Below are positions 31,882 through 44,900 of a stretch of DNA of 64,000 nt, in pieces (position 1 is the first letter of the stretch; each line of letters opens with the position of its first letter). The position numbers and the translations under genes are program-made. This stretch comes from Mikania micrantha. Lineage: Eukaryota; Streptophyta; Magnoliopsida; Asterales; Asteraceae. The stretch spans positions 4,588,001 to 4,652,000 of the forward strand of contig CM018691.1 in assembly GCA_009363875.1 (NCBI GenBank). The letters are read 5' to 3'. A model generated the notes under the pieces. The model had not been told where the DNA came from and did no database searches. It worked only from the letters and a program-made list of their open reading frames with translations.

Positions 31882-34800
31882 GGTTATGCTTAACTAATTA
31901 GTCTTCTTATCCTAAAAAACATAAAAAGAATTATTAATCATTAGATCTATAAGATCATATTTGAGAGAGAAAATTCAAAAGTTTAGAAGAAAAAATGTTG
32001 GAGGACAATTTAGTCATGACCATTTTCCCCACATTTTTTAAAACGTTTATAACTTTTACATACAGTATTATTTTTTTAGATATATCATAAAAACTGACAT
32101 TTGTTGTCCTTAAAATGAGTATAGTATTGTTAAAAAAATAAAATTTTTTCAGTTCATTGTGTCTATTTATTGTCATTGTGTCATTCTTAAACGTTTGTGA
32201 ATAATAATCTTTATTGTATTTTTCTTACAGGTAAGTGTGCATTTCTTATATGTAATTGTGTCTTTTTAACGTCATTATGTTATTCATACTCATTATTGTG
32301 TCATCATTGCTTGACATTATGTATTTTGCAACATCATTGTATCTTATATTGTTTAGGAAAACAAAATATTAAGCAGGAAAACAAAACACACAATGAACTA
32401 AAAAAACAAAATTTTTGTATAACAACACTATACTTATTTTGAAGATAAAAAAATGATTGTTTTTATGGTAATTTTTTTTCAAAAAACAATGTCATATGTA
32501 AAAGTTATGAACGTTTGAAAAATGTGGTGAAACTTTGTAACACCCGTGTCACTTTACGTCCCCTCCGGACATTTTAAAACATTATTTAACAAACTACGTT
32601 TTGGTCACAACAAAAACTTTCGTGTTTTACATATCTACAAACATACTACTTGTTAAAAACAAAGTTTAAGTATGTTTACATACTTTACAAAACATTCATT
32701 ACACAAGTTTCATAAAAGTTTGGTTATTAAGTCTAAAACCATCATTCGAGCCTCCACGTTCGATTTTCGATCACCTTCACCGCTCACCCGACTCTTTTGT
32801 ACCTGTAAACACTACATGTAAAATCACCGTTAGTTCGTTAGAACTAAGTAAAATAACCCGCTATTTCCTCAAGTGAATTCCATAACACCATATGGATACA
32901 CTAATAATGTCCCAAATATGACCAAATATGATTTGGTAGCATTATTCAACCTAAGCACAAAACGATTTACTAAAGGATTGTTTTCACCCAAAACCCCGTA
33001 AATCTCCCATTTATACTTAAACATTATAGTTTAACACAACGTATATGTGCACACAGAACTCCAATTGTGCATCATATTTCCCAAAAGTCAAACTTAACCG
33101 ATTTGTCTCTTGAAATTGGATGTCTACACTCTTGTAGATCATCTTTTGTTCACACTTTTGTGAATCTACTACATTAGTTTTGCAAGTCTTATGTTCACAC
33201 TATTGTGAATCAAAGCATGCACCTAGCCAGTTTAATGTCTACACTTTTGTAGATCATTACCACTACATTATGATGATTGTTTACACTTTTGTAAATCAAC
33301 TCAATCATTATCACTAGTTGAATGTTCACACCCTTGTAAATCATTCAACTACAATAACCACACTAACCATAACCATTTATATTAAATTCAATCAAAACAA
33401 CAAATCACATATATGCTGAATGCACAAATACTTGTAGTGTGGACTCACCCAATCCTACAACTAAAAGTTCAACAAAATGGGTAACTTACTTTGATTTGGA
33501 GAGCTATCAACAATCTCCAGTTCCTTTCCAAGCCTTCTAGAACTAGATTCACCTCATCTTCCTATTATATATCCACATATAACAAGATTTAATAACATGA
33601 ACACACAACTTGTGTTATTTATGTAATCCAGTTCATTTGACCTATTTTACTTTTCATACTTAATCAAAACCTTATTGAGGCTTTTTATCAAACAGCTCAT
33701 GTGCAGAAACTAATCTACATATGTTCTTAGTCATATTCAAGTTATCAAAATTCCATATTTTGTGACTTGTCTCTTGACTTCTACCACCAACACCTAGTTG
33801 CAATTCACATGTATACAACTAGTTTCAATACACCCAACACCCATACGTATTGATTCAAACTCATTTGAATCTCATTCATTACAATGTGGCATTTAGGAGT
33901 CAAGTTACCATTTATAATTAGCATATTTATGCCAAAATCATTAACTTTCAGATCTCAAACATTTGAATCGGATTTATCATAAAGAATGATCCACAGCCAT
34001 CATAACCATGATTTAATCATCCTACTAATTATCAAACACAATAATATGGATTTCATGATAACCGGACATTATAACGGATCAAAACAAAGATTTCATCGTT
34101 AAATATTGAGTTCTTTGTTTTTAATTATTCCTAGTCATCATCTAGACAATAATCAACCACAATAATCATTATATTATGTTTAAAAACTCGATTTAATCCA
34201 CATACTATCAAACCAGTAGGATAAAACGAATCGTTACCCTTTTGAACGGATTTCTGGTTGCGATACGACGATCCGGACTTGTAAAAACGATCCTGGCTCG
34301 ATCCGGACGTTCTGGTAACTTCAGAACTGAGTTTTGATGATAAATTTTCGATCTGAACGTTTATGTGTGTGTGGAGTTAAGAGAAAGATAATAAAATATT
34401 TCTACATGCAATCCGATCTTGAAAACTCATTTTTTCAAATCGCGATACCCCTCGCTTACCGCCTAGCGGGGCGGTTTGTGGCTAAGCGTACCGCGAAGGA
34501 TTATGGAGGCCTCAAAAATTTTACTTCCGTGCGCACCGCCTAAAGTGGGCAATTGGGGCTAGGCGTACCGCGCAGGTTCTCGGAGTCCTAAGATATTTTG
34601 AGCCCTCGCGTACCGCCTAGAGTGGCTAAGTGTTCCTAGGCATACCGCGAGGGTCCCCAAATTTTGATAATTTTGTATTCTTCTCCGTTTTACGATTCGA
34701 ATAATTCGGAACTCCGTTTCACACACGGCTTCCACCCGTGGTTACAATTTTTCCCCTTTTCTGAGTAATACGAATACACACATACACATGACTATTAAAA

Positions 34801-34966
34801 CCGGTCGTTACAAACTTGATAAAAAGTCAATAAAATTGATCGTTAATAAAATATCTTCCAACAAATTTATTTAATCATAGCCGTTGAATAATGATTTAAT
34901 TGCTCATGATCTTTCTTATACTTTTTGGATAATGAACTTATTTAGTTTAATCTAATCTTATAAATT
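31882..34966. mobile_element. Second long-inverted-repeat element, split by a solo LTR
   Basis: The left part (gggttatgcttaactaatta, ttattaatcattagatc, cattgtgtc words) and the right part (aatgatttaattgctcatga, acttatttagttta) correspond block by block to the arms of the element at 19249-21178. The two parts are separated by the 2277-bp solo LTR at 32536-34812. Without that insert the element is about 800 bp. Its ends have diverged and no clean TSD was found, so it is older than its relative. Confidence 0.6.
32536..34812 (-). mobile_element. Solo LTR, 2.28 kb, probably Ty3/gypsy, 5-bp TSD
   Basis: aactt flanks it at 32531-32535 and 34813-34817. The ends are TGTAACACCC and GTCGTTACA, inverted as TGTAAC/GTTACA. 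It holds no gag-pol and no second LTR, so LTR-LTR recombination left it solo. Minus orientation is preferred because the cgcggtacgc-type repeats (34440-34665) then fall near the 5' end, as in the solo LTR at 53405-56019. 33115-33345 holds six short hairpin-forming words (ttcacacttttgtgaa and variants). LTRs of 2-3 kb starting TGT(A/G)ACACCC suggest a Tekay/Del-like chromovirus; that label is inference. Confidence 0.8.
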
Positions 34967-37900
34967 TCATCTCTCTTTTATTAAATAATAAAATCAAATA
35001 CTAAATATACTATTTGCTTGATTCAAGCTATTATAGTTGATGAACGGGTATACTCGCTTACTGTATAAATTGCTTTTCTTTATGTGTGATTAGGCATGTA
35101 AATGAATTGAACGGACACAAACAATGCATGTTTATGTTCATTTGTTTAACTTTTAATGAACGGAGGTTTCTTGTTCATGTTCTTTCGTTAAGAAACTTAG
35201 TGTATTCTTGTTCGTTCATTAATAGTATAAACGAACAATTCACGAACATAGATGAAAATGAGTAGAGAAACATAAATGAACCTAACTGAACAAACATAAA
35301 CAAACATAACTAAATAAACAAAAACATACATAATTGAACACATATAGTTAAACAAATTTGAATGAACACGTGGGTTCCATACTTGAATTGATATGAGCTC
35401 ATTTCAGTTAATAAATTCACTAAAATTTGGATAAAATAACAATGCCACTAGTATGCTAATTTATAAAGAAGATGAATATATCACTAATTTATTAAAATAA
35501 ATTAATTGATTTATTAATAAAAATAAACAAACGAACATAAACAGACTTACAAATATAAAAGAACTTTCACAAACATAAATGAACGAACGCGACATAAGTT
35601 CATGTTCGTTCGTTTAGTTCGTTTATTTAGTAAATAAACCAACAAAAACAAACTTTTACTGAATGATCAGCGAATGATACAATGAATGTTTAGTTCATGT
35701 ACAACATATTTGTAACTCTTGATTAAATCTAAAACCAAGGCCGACCATGCGTTTTTTTGAGCCTAGCTATGAGTTAAGATTAGAGGTGGGCAAAAAAACC
35801 GGACCTAGAACTAGAGGTGTCGTTCGGGTTGGTTCCTCGGGTTTCGGGTTGCTCTGGTCGGGTTATTCGGGTTTTTGTAATATGAAATTGGAACCGAGAA
35901 CCGAACCATTTAACTTCGGTTTAATTGGTTCTCGTGTTTCGGTTCTCGGGCTTAATCGGGTTGGGTTAAACGGTTCTCGGGTAATACTTGAAAAACTAAC
36001 ATTCTATTTTTTAAACAAATAAAATTAAAACATTTTTAACCAAAACATATATTTCCTTAAAAATTTCAAACGTTTAACCATAACATAACTAAAACGTGTT
36101 TAACCAAAACATGCATTTCTTCAACATAACGAAAAACCCGAAGAGCGTATGGCCGCTAATTGGCTGCACGATGCAGTCGGCGATTGCACAGTGCATCAGA
36201 CGAGGTCCCGATCACTCGAACAGAGTAAGAGACGAAGACCTGAACTCTCGAAGGTACATACCGTTTGTCTGAGTTTCTACTCAAATTCTCTTACTCTCAA
36301 AGGATAAATCGTTAATCATTAGTCGACAATTGTCACCTAGGGCTAGGGCTCGAAGGAGGAACACAAAATTCAAATCTGAGTTATGAGAAATTGTTGTGTG
36401 TTTACATACAACCTTCAGACTTCAAATCTTCAATTCTTCAAATCTGAGAGACTGAGAAAGTGTAAAATTGCTACAATTCCTTCAAAATCTAAAGACATGA
36501 CCTCAATTTTTTTATTTAGCTTTAGGGCCTTCAAAACCTAACCGTTGTTGTCTAAAACATTGTTGTCATTGAAAATTTTTCTTGCCAGAAATATTGAATT
36601 GATCAACTAAACAAAGGTATTTTTTATTACAGTTGAAAATTGTTTACGTATTCCATCAAATCTTTATAATCATAATAGAACAAAAATGAAAAAGGATGTT
36701 TTCAAGTTATACTTTAAATCCAAATTATATGACGAGAACTTGTGACATCTAATTTAGCATGCTAAAAGAATTTCATCTTAATTAGTATAATCATATTTGG
36801 AAAATAAATTCTTAGCACACTGGTACGAGATAAATCTTTTCTGAAGGAAAAAAAAAACAGATTCAAACATGGTTAATATGTAATATAAGAAAATGTATGG
36901 TTTAAAATTAAAAAAAAAAAAACCAAAAATAATATATATGTGAATGCCATACTTCAAGTTGGATACAAGGAACTCTCCAAAAAGTCAAAATTCAATTATT
37001 GAATGGAGACTTTGAATAAGTCAAGTTTTCATGACTACGAGGGTTACGTATTTAGTGTATGTTTGGGATTCCTTTTGAAATCAAAATTTTAAATTATTGA
37101 CTTGATGAAAAATTAACAAGTCAAAAAGATGTTTGGTAATTTAAAAAGCACTTTTGGTATTAACTTTTTGATGAGTATTAAAAAGTCATTTTTGATAAGC
37201 TATTTTTTATGGCTTTTAGAAGTGTTTTTAACTTTTTATGATTAAAAAGTCATTTTTGACTTTTCATATACAAAAGCTAATGCAAAAATATTTTCAAAAA
37301 CTTTGTTTCAAAAAGTCATAAGTTAATAAGCAGTTTTGGCAGAACACCAAAACTCAATTTAAAGTTTGTTTAATTTTAAAGACCTCCAAGTGGAATCATT
37401 ACAACTTATATTTCAAAAACCTACGCTAAATTTGTTTGTAAATTTTCAAACTTCAACTCAAACTTGAATTCTATCATTTGATTTTTTCAGTGGAAAAATT
37501 GCAACTCATAAAAGCTAACTCTACTAGCAAGTTATTCTATCAAGTATCACACAATATCCAGTCCACAACAACCAAGCACACCCTAAAAAATGGCAAAAAA
37601 AAAATGAAGGAAATATTGCAAAAGCAATTGGGTTACATTTTTTATTATAAGAGAAATTTGTTGGTCCAAAACATGTAATCAATGCATTATATTTTATTAA
37701 GTTGCTAAACAAAGAAAGGCTTTAATTTGAATGATATAAAGGAAAAGAAATGTTACTTGTGTAAAAGATTACAATAAACACAAAAATTAAATAGGAGAAT
37801 AAGGTTGTAAACAAAGCTTAGGAGTAATGTAGTAGGACTTATACTTATTAAATATTAATCATATATGTTCTTATATTATCTGATTAAAAATATACATATT

Positions 37901-38481
37901 ATAGTCCTCAACTCGAGTATTATATAAGATTAATGTAAATGTTATAATTTTAGGCCTAAATTTCTTAATCTTATCTATTTAACTAACATGTAAGGTTCCT
38001 AAATAATCGTGAGTTTTATATTTTTGGCCTAAATTACGTATTCAAATTTCAAGTGTTGTCTATTATAATTTTCTTGAATAATCATGATATTTGACACTTT
38101 CTGACTTAGATTAATCTGTTCTCACTTCTTAAGCTAGAAATGAAAACATTTTCAACATGATCACAATAAAAAAAGATTTCATAAAATTTTTTTCAGCTAC
38201 TCTGTCTTGAGATAATTTAAGAGGCAAACTATAAGAAAAATAACAATATTGAATACCCATATTGATTAAAAAATAAAAATAAAAAAATAAAACATTTGCA
38301 GACCTTCAGTATTTTATGTAGAAGAATCCTTTTTGGCAGAAACTATAGATTGTAAAATGAAGGTGTGTGATGTGTCAAGACAGGTTGAAAATAAAAATAA
38401 GACCCAATCAAGAATAATGTAACATAAAAAGAGTAACCAAATGTTAGCTTATTTTAAAATATAATATATATATATATATAT
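34967..38481. other. Intergenic, decayed repeats, no gene
   Basis: 35100-35720 is a repeat of gttcgttt/aacgaac and aaacataa words, probably a decayed MITE. 35780-36060 has ggttcgggt/cggttctcgg words behind a tagaggtgggcaaaa start, a partial hAT MITE like 63101-63328. 36130-36260 is locally GC-rich (cgatgcagtcggcgattgca) without coding pattern. 37055-37360 contains aaaagtcattttt/aaaaatgac inverted words, perhaps an AT-rich MITE that ends at accaagcacacccta (37570-37584). No host gene was supported on either strand. Confidence 0.45.
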
Positions 38482-38692
38482 TAGTGTTAGGATCAAATAC
38501 AAATTGGTAGTTTTGTGAAAAGTGTAAAAATCAAAGTAATATTATAAATAACAAAGTTCTATTATTAACAAGGAACTGTTAAATATTATAATAACACTTT
38601 GTTAATATTATAATAGCACTATGTTATTTATAATAGCACTTTGTTTTTTACACTTTTTACAAAACTACCAATTTGTACATTAACCTCACTCT
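38482..38692. mobile_element. (TA)n-bordered MITE with ~45-bp TIR, 3' of the Rab gene
   Basis: It is bounded by (TA)n at 38465-38481 and 38693-38704. Left agtgttaggatcaaatacaa and the reverse complement of the right end (agagtgaggttaatgtacaa) remain similar through caaattggtagttttg and gtgtaaaaa. The middle alternates atta/taat words. It lies about 230 bp beyond the Rab stop codon and could fall in the 3' UTR. Confidence 0.65.
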
Positions 38693-38921
38693 ATATATAT
38701 ATATGAGCAAAGAATAGCAAACCAACCAACACTAACAGTAAGCAATTATTGTAACTTATACAACCAATTTAAGGATTATATTTTGTTAAAATAATTAAAT
38801 CTAAAAGATTGAGTTTTGTAGGAGACTAAATAAAAAAGCAAAAATAAAATTTGCAATAACAATTGGATTCATGGTGATGGTGATTCTTTATAATAAAATA
38901 TGTATAAGAATGATATTCTAG

Positions 38922-41900
38922 TTAAGCTGAGCAGCAACCACCCTTCTGCCCAACAGGTTGACCCTTAAGCTGCATAGCAGGAGGCCTCGTGTTGTTGGCT
39001 CCAGGCTGACTTGCCATCCTGAAACAAATTAATATGATTGGCATTACGTACATGAAATACAATAAAGTAACTCTAAACAAGAGGGTTTGCTAAAACATAA
39101 TAAATTGGTTGCAATTTACTAATTATTTTTTTGTAACTATGAGAACCTGTTACCAAAAATCTCACGCCAATAAAGTGGGTAATTGGTCACAAAAGGGTTT
39201 GGGTTGAGTACAATCATTCTTTGTATTGATGAGCTGAATAACAAACACTTCTTTGTCTATTTCTCAATTTCTTATAAATAGTTGGTGGCAGATTATGATT
39301 ACAGAAATGAAATTTTACAATACAAATTTAATACTAAATGATAATAATTCAAACCTTAACATCCCATTTGCGGTGCACGCATAATGCATGTATGTGTGGG
39401 CCCTAAAGAGGTAAAAGTCTAATTACATTAATTTTAACGTTATTTTACTTATTTTGTGAAAATAACGTTAAAAACGTTGAGATGAATAACTTCAAACGAT
39501 AACTTTGAGTCGGGGACTCATTCGTAGGGATGAGAACACTCACGCTCAAGTTTTCACTTCTTCCCTTGCTCTCCCTACCCTAATTTTTACTGATTACTAA
39601 TGATGGGCGACAAAAGTGTTTAAATCTCTCCTAATGAGGCCTTGCCTTAATGGTACCACAAGATTCTTCTAAATGGGATGTCTTGGGTTCAAATCTCTCC
39701 CGCAGCGAAATAGGGGTCTGAGGGGGGTCAGGGGGTTTTCCCAGTGATGTTTCCTCCTAGGGTGGTTGTGGTGGCTAATAGGAGGTCCAGATAACTAGAC
39801 CTTGGTGACATGGCCTGGAAACAATGTATTTACACGATTGAGACCTTCGCCGTTAAAAAAAAAAAAGATGCTTGGCAGAGGTTATAAACTTATAGCACAC
39901 ACAAAAAAGATGAAAATTAAAAAGAAATGCAGGTACCTTTTTTTGATGTCAGCAGACATGGCCATGAAAGCGTGCTCAACATTAGTAGCGTCTTTGGCAC
40001 TTGTTTCCATAAATGGGATGCCAATATTATCCGCAAATTCCTGAAACAAAACAATATCACAAGATTTTTACCCTTCTTTTTCCAGCAGTCATCAATCTAT
40101 CCAATACAAACACACACAAAAAAATAAAAAAGAAAAAAAATACAAATCACAATTGGATAACTGGTCAAAGCATATGCCTTTTGAGTTTTGTTCATGTTTT
40201 GTTGTCCCAAAGTAACTTTGTCCCCAAAAATATTTATTTTGTAAACAACTAGTGTTTCAAATATGAGCTATTTGATGTATTTCCTTTGAAACTAACCTTT
40301 TAAAATTAATCCTTCATAACACTTTTGCGTAAAACGAGAGCTAAGTCAAGCATTGGGTACGTTATTCATGACACTTTTGAAGATTAGACGATCCAAATTG
40401 ACTCATTTACAAGTAAATAGATTTTTTTGAACGGCAAAAGAATTTTAAAAAAGAACACCCACCAAGTAAATAGATAGACACGGGCATCTCAAAAGGGATG
40501 AAAAAAAAAAGTTAAATGTGTACCTTGGCAGTGTCATAAGACACGGCTCTGCTTTCTGTAAGGTCACATTTGTTTCCAACAAGAAGCTTATTCACATTTT
40601 CACTTGCATAACGGTCAATTTCACTCAACCATTGCTTAACATTATTAAAACTTTCTAAGTCTGTAACATCATAAACTATCTGCATAACAAAATCAAACAA
40701 GATACTTTAGTTGACCAAATAATTTCATATTTTTCTATTATCATTTATCAAGTTATATATAATAATTTGTTTTTCAAAGAAAGCTAAGAACCGGAAAGCA
40801 TACAATAATCCCATGTGCCCCACGGTAGTAGCTACTGGTTATTGTCCTGAACCTTTCTTGTCCAGCTGTGTCCCACTGATTGGTCCAAAAATGGAGGGAG
40901 ATTAGTTGATAAGAATCATTTAATAAATTTATATTAAAGAAACTCACAATTTGAAGCTTAATGGTTTTCCCATCCTGCTCGACAGTGCGGATTTTCTGCA
41001 AGATTGATGAGAATATATATAAAACATTTATTATATGGATGTAACATGATAAACTGTAAGCATAGTTTAATTGAAACGTCATGCTTCAAAAAAAAATAAT
41101 TATAATAATAAGTTCTTACAAAGTCCACGCCAATTGTGCTGATGTAGCTGTCAATATACGAGTCATCCTGTATCAAAGAGGTAAAAACAAGAAATAAGAA
41201 AATAAACAATCGGTGACTTTCAAATCGTTTTGACTCTTTTGACCTATTCCCTTAATAAATGATAATTTAAATTGGCACCATTTTAGATTATGATTTGAAT
41301 TTTTGAATTGACCCGTTTAAGATAAAACTATTAAACCACATAAATAAATCCTTTTCTTTTGTTTATTCATCTATATCTTTATCTCTTTATATTTGTTTTT
41401 ATTTTTTTTTTCATATTTTTGTTAAAACGATCAATATGGATCCAATTACAATAGAAAGGCAGGTAAGCGAGCAACAAGCTGCGCCGCCACCCCCTTTTGA
41501 ATGGCAAATCCGATCCTACTAAAAACAAAGTTAGCGTTCTTCGGTGTCGATGAATTACTGTGCACGACATGCTGAACTCTTTTAAGAAATGTAGCAGCAT
41601 CAGGGGCAAGAGACCCAAAAGTATCGAAAGCAAACGGAATGAAGGCATGTTGATTCTCGGCACACGCCTTCTCGTGCTTAGCAATTTTTCCCAATTCTGC
41701 CTTTAACACGGTCTGCCTAGCAACAAACCCGGTGTCCCTAAGCCCAACAAGGGGGGACACCCCAGTAAGGTCTACACAAGCATGCTTCCCAATTTGTTTT
41801 GTATTTTGAATTTCCAGCTTAATAGGATCTTATAGTTAGATTTCTTTTCTATAAATGTAATTCTCAATTGATGAATGAAATCAAGTATTTTATCCACCTG

Positions 41901-44900
41901 TTCATATGGTATTAGCCAGGCTCGTTGATATAAACCCCTTTCACCGGCAACAAGCCGCCATTAACCCTCTTCTACCTTCCGATGGCTGATGATATCCCCA
42001 TCGTCGTCAACTCCATCCCCTCAAACACACAACAATCACCAACCCTAACCATGGTCACCTTCCCCTCCTCCCTAAAACTCACCCCTACGAATTATCTAAG
42101 CTGGAAAACCCAAATCGAAGCCTTCCTCCAAGGCCTCGATCTCTTCAAATTCATCGATGGTTCTTCTTTGGCGCCACCCCTTACCGTAGCCGCCGATGGT
42201 ACATCCACCACCAACGCCGCCTACAACCAATGGTTCCACCAAGACCGCTTGCTCTTCGGCGCCCTCATCAGTAGCCTCTCCCCAACTATTGTCCCGCTAG
42301 TCTCCAACGCAGCCTCCTCCTTTGAGGCCTGGACAATTCTTGCTAAAACTTACGCATCCACCACCCGAGGACGCATCAAACAACTGCAGCACTGGCTCAA
42401 GACTACTACCAAAACCCCAGACAAGTCTGTTTCTGAATTTATGCAACAAATCAAGATTATTGTTGATGAACTCGCAAATCTTGGAAAAACTATGGACCCT
42501 GAAGATGTCACCGACATCATCCTCTCCGGCTTAGATCACAAAACCTACAAACCCATAATAGACTCAATTCATGCCCGTGATCAACCTATTTCCTTTCATG
42601 AGCTTCATGAAAAGCTAATCAACCAGGAGCTCACCCTTGCCCAACACACCACACCATCCCCCAACATTCATCAACCCCTTACTGCCTTTGCTGCCCAATC
42701 TCAAAAACCCCACAAACCATGGAACACCCAAAGCCCCAACCCACCCAATTCCAGTGCTGGCCTTTTACCCACACCCCAATCCACCCACTTTAACTCACCA
42801 AGACCTTACCTTGGCAAATGCCAATGGTGTTTTACCAAAGGCCATTCCCTTGCCTCATGCCCCATCTTCAAAAAGACCCACCCGAACATCTCCCTCCCTA
42901 CCTACAGTCGCCCAAATGTCTCTTTCAAACCGCAGCTGCACACAGCCTCTCACGACCACCACACCCCCTGTTCTTCATGGTTTTATGACAGCGGAGCTTC
43001 ACACCATGTTACTAATGACCTCCAGGCACTATCTCTTCATTCCCCATATGATGGCACCGATGACTTGATAATTGGAGACGGTTCGTCACTCAACATCACA
43101 CACGGCTTTATGACAATTTACATCTCTCATACTCCTCTTATTCTCTCTAATATCCTCTGTGTTCCTTCTATTTCACGCAATATACTTTCTATATCTAGAT
43201 TATGCATTGATAACCCTACACTAATCTCTTTTTATTCTTCTTTGTTCTTCATTAAGGATCTACGCACCAACCGTCTACTCATTCAAGCAACGGTTAACCG
43301 TGGACTCTATGAACTTCACTCCCACAAGTCTCCTCATGCTTTCCACATTGCATCTTCTACAGCAGCTCCTTGGCACCATAGATTAGGCCATTCTCATCTT
43401 CATGTTTTTAAGCAAATTGCTTCTATTGTTCCTTTTAATTCTCGTAGTACTGAACATTGTAATTCTTGTTGCCTTAATAAGAGTCACAAGCTTCCCTCTA
43501 ATGTTTCTTCCATTGTATCACATAAACCCCTTCAATTATTGTTTTCTGATGTTTGGACCTCACCAATTACTTCTTACGATGGCTTCAAATACTATATAAT
43601 TTTTGTGGACCACTTCACAAAATACATTTGGCTATACCCTTTAAAACGCAAGTCAGACTCTCTCACCACATTCATCAGGTTTCAAAAGCTTGTGGAAACC
43701 TTCTTCAACTATAAAATTCTTCAACTTTACAGTGATAATGGAGGTGAATACCTCAAATTATCACCCCCACCTATCCTCCTGTGGTATATCACACCTCCCT
43801 CACCCCCTCACACACCGGAACACAATGGCTTCGCCGAACGACGACATCGCCACTTGGTTGAAACCGGCCTCACCCTCTTATCTCATGCCAAAATGCCCAC
43901 AACTTTCTGGCCTTGTGCCCTAACCACTGCAGCATATCTCATAAACCGTTTACCTACACCAACCCTCCAAAATGATTCTCCTTTTCTCAAACTCTTCCAA
44001 AAACATCCCAACTACGTAAACTCAGGTCCTTCGGATGCCTTGCTTACCCATGGTTAAGACCATACACCAATCATAAACTCCAGCAAAGATCAAAACCTTG
44101 CATCTTCATCGGCTACTCTTCTTCCCAAAGCGCGTATCACCTCCTCGATCCACTCACTAACCGCATCTATACCTCTAGACATGTTCATTTCGTTGAACAT
44201 GTATTCCCTTACCCTTCCCTCACTAACACACCTCCTACACCTCCCTCTGATCCGACTCTATGGTCCCATATCTCCATTTCCTTCATTCCCAATCAACCCT
44301 CACCACCTCCCACACCCAAACCTACTGTTACTCACCCATGTCCTCCACCTTTAATCACTTACTCTCGTGGCACGCACAACCGAAACCCACCAGTTTACTC
44401 CACCCCATCCTCCTCACCTTCCACCCCATCCACATCCCCCACCTCCCTTCCCTCACCCACTGCCACCCCCACTACTTCTTCCTCCCCACCGCCTTCCAGC
44501 TCAACCCCGGCCCCAGTTCACCACACTCGCCAAACCAAAAAGCCCAACCCCAAATACCATAACCAAGACTTTGTTCAATATCACACCTCTCTTCACTCCT
44601 TACCCGAACCCACCACCATCACCTAAGCCTTAAAACAGCCTCTTTGGCATGCTGCCATGCAGGCCGAATTCAATGCACTTACCCACAACCAAACTTGGTC
44701 CCTTGTACCCTCTGAATCAGCCCCCAATGTTGTTGGGTGCAAATGGGTATATCGCACCAAGTTCAAATCGGATGGCACGGTTGAACGCTTAAAAGCTCGC
44801 TTAGTCGCCAAAGGATTTCACCAAAGACCGGGTCTCGACTACATTGAGACCTTCAGTCCCGTAGTTAAACCCGGTACTCTACGCCTCATTCTCACCCTCG

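Noticed and set aside
33115..33345. Series of short palindromes considered as a CRISPR array or terminator set
   Set aside because: Units are too short and variable and lie inside an LTR; kept only as a hairpin-array finding.
37055..37584. AT-rich MITE with gtgtatgtttggg / accaagcacaccc ends
   Set aside because: The ends are only weakly inverted and no target duplication could be found, so it is mentioned only in the intergenic entry.
42637..44633. Additional Pro-rich frames overlapping the copia gag-pol
   Set aside because: They are out-of-frame readings of the codon-biased gag-pol sequence; the domain-bearing frame accounts for the region.
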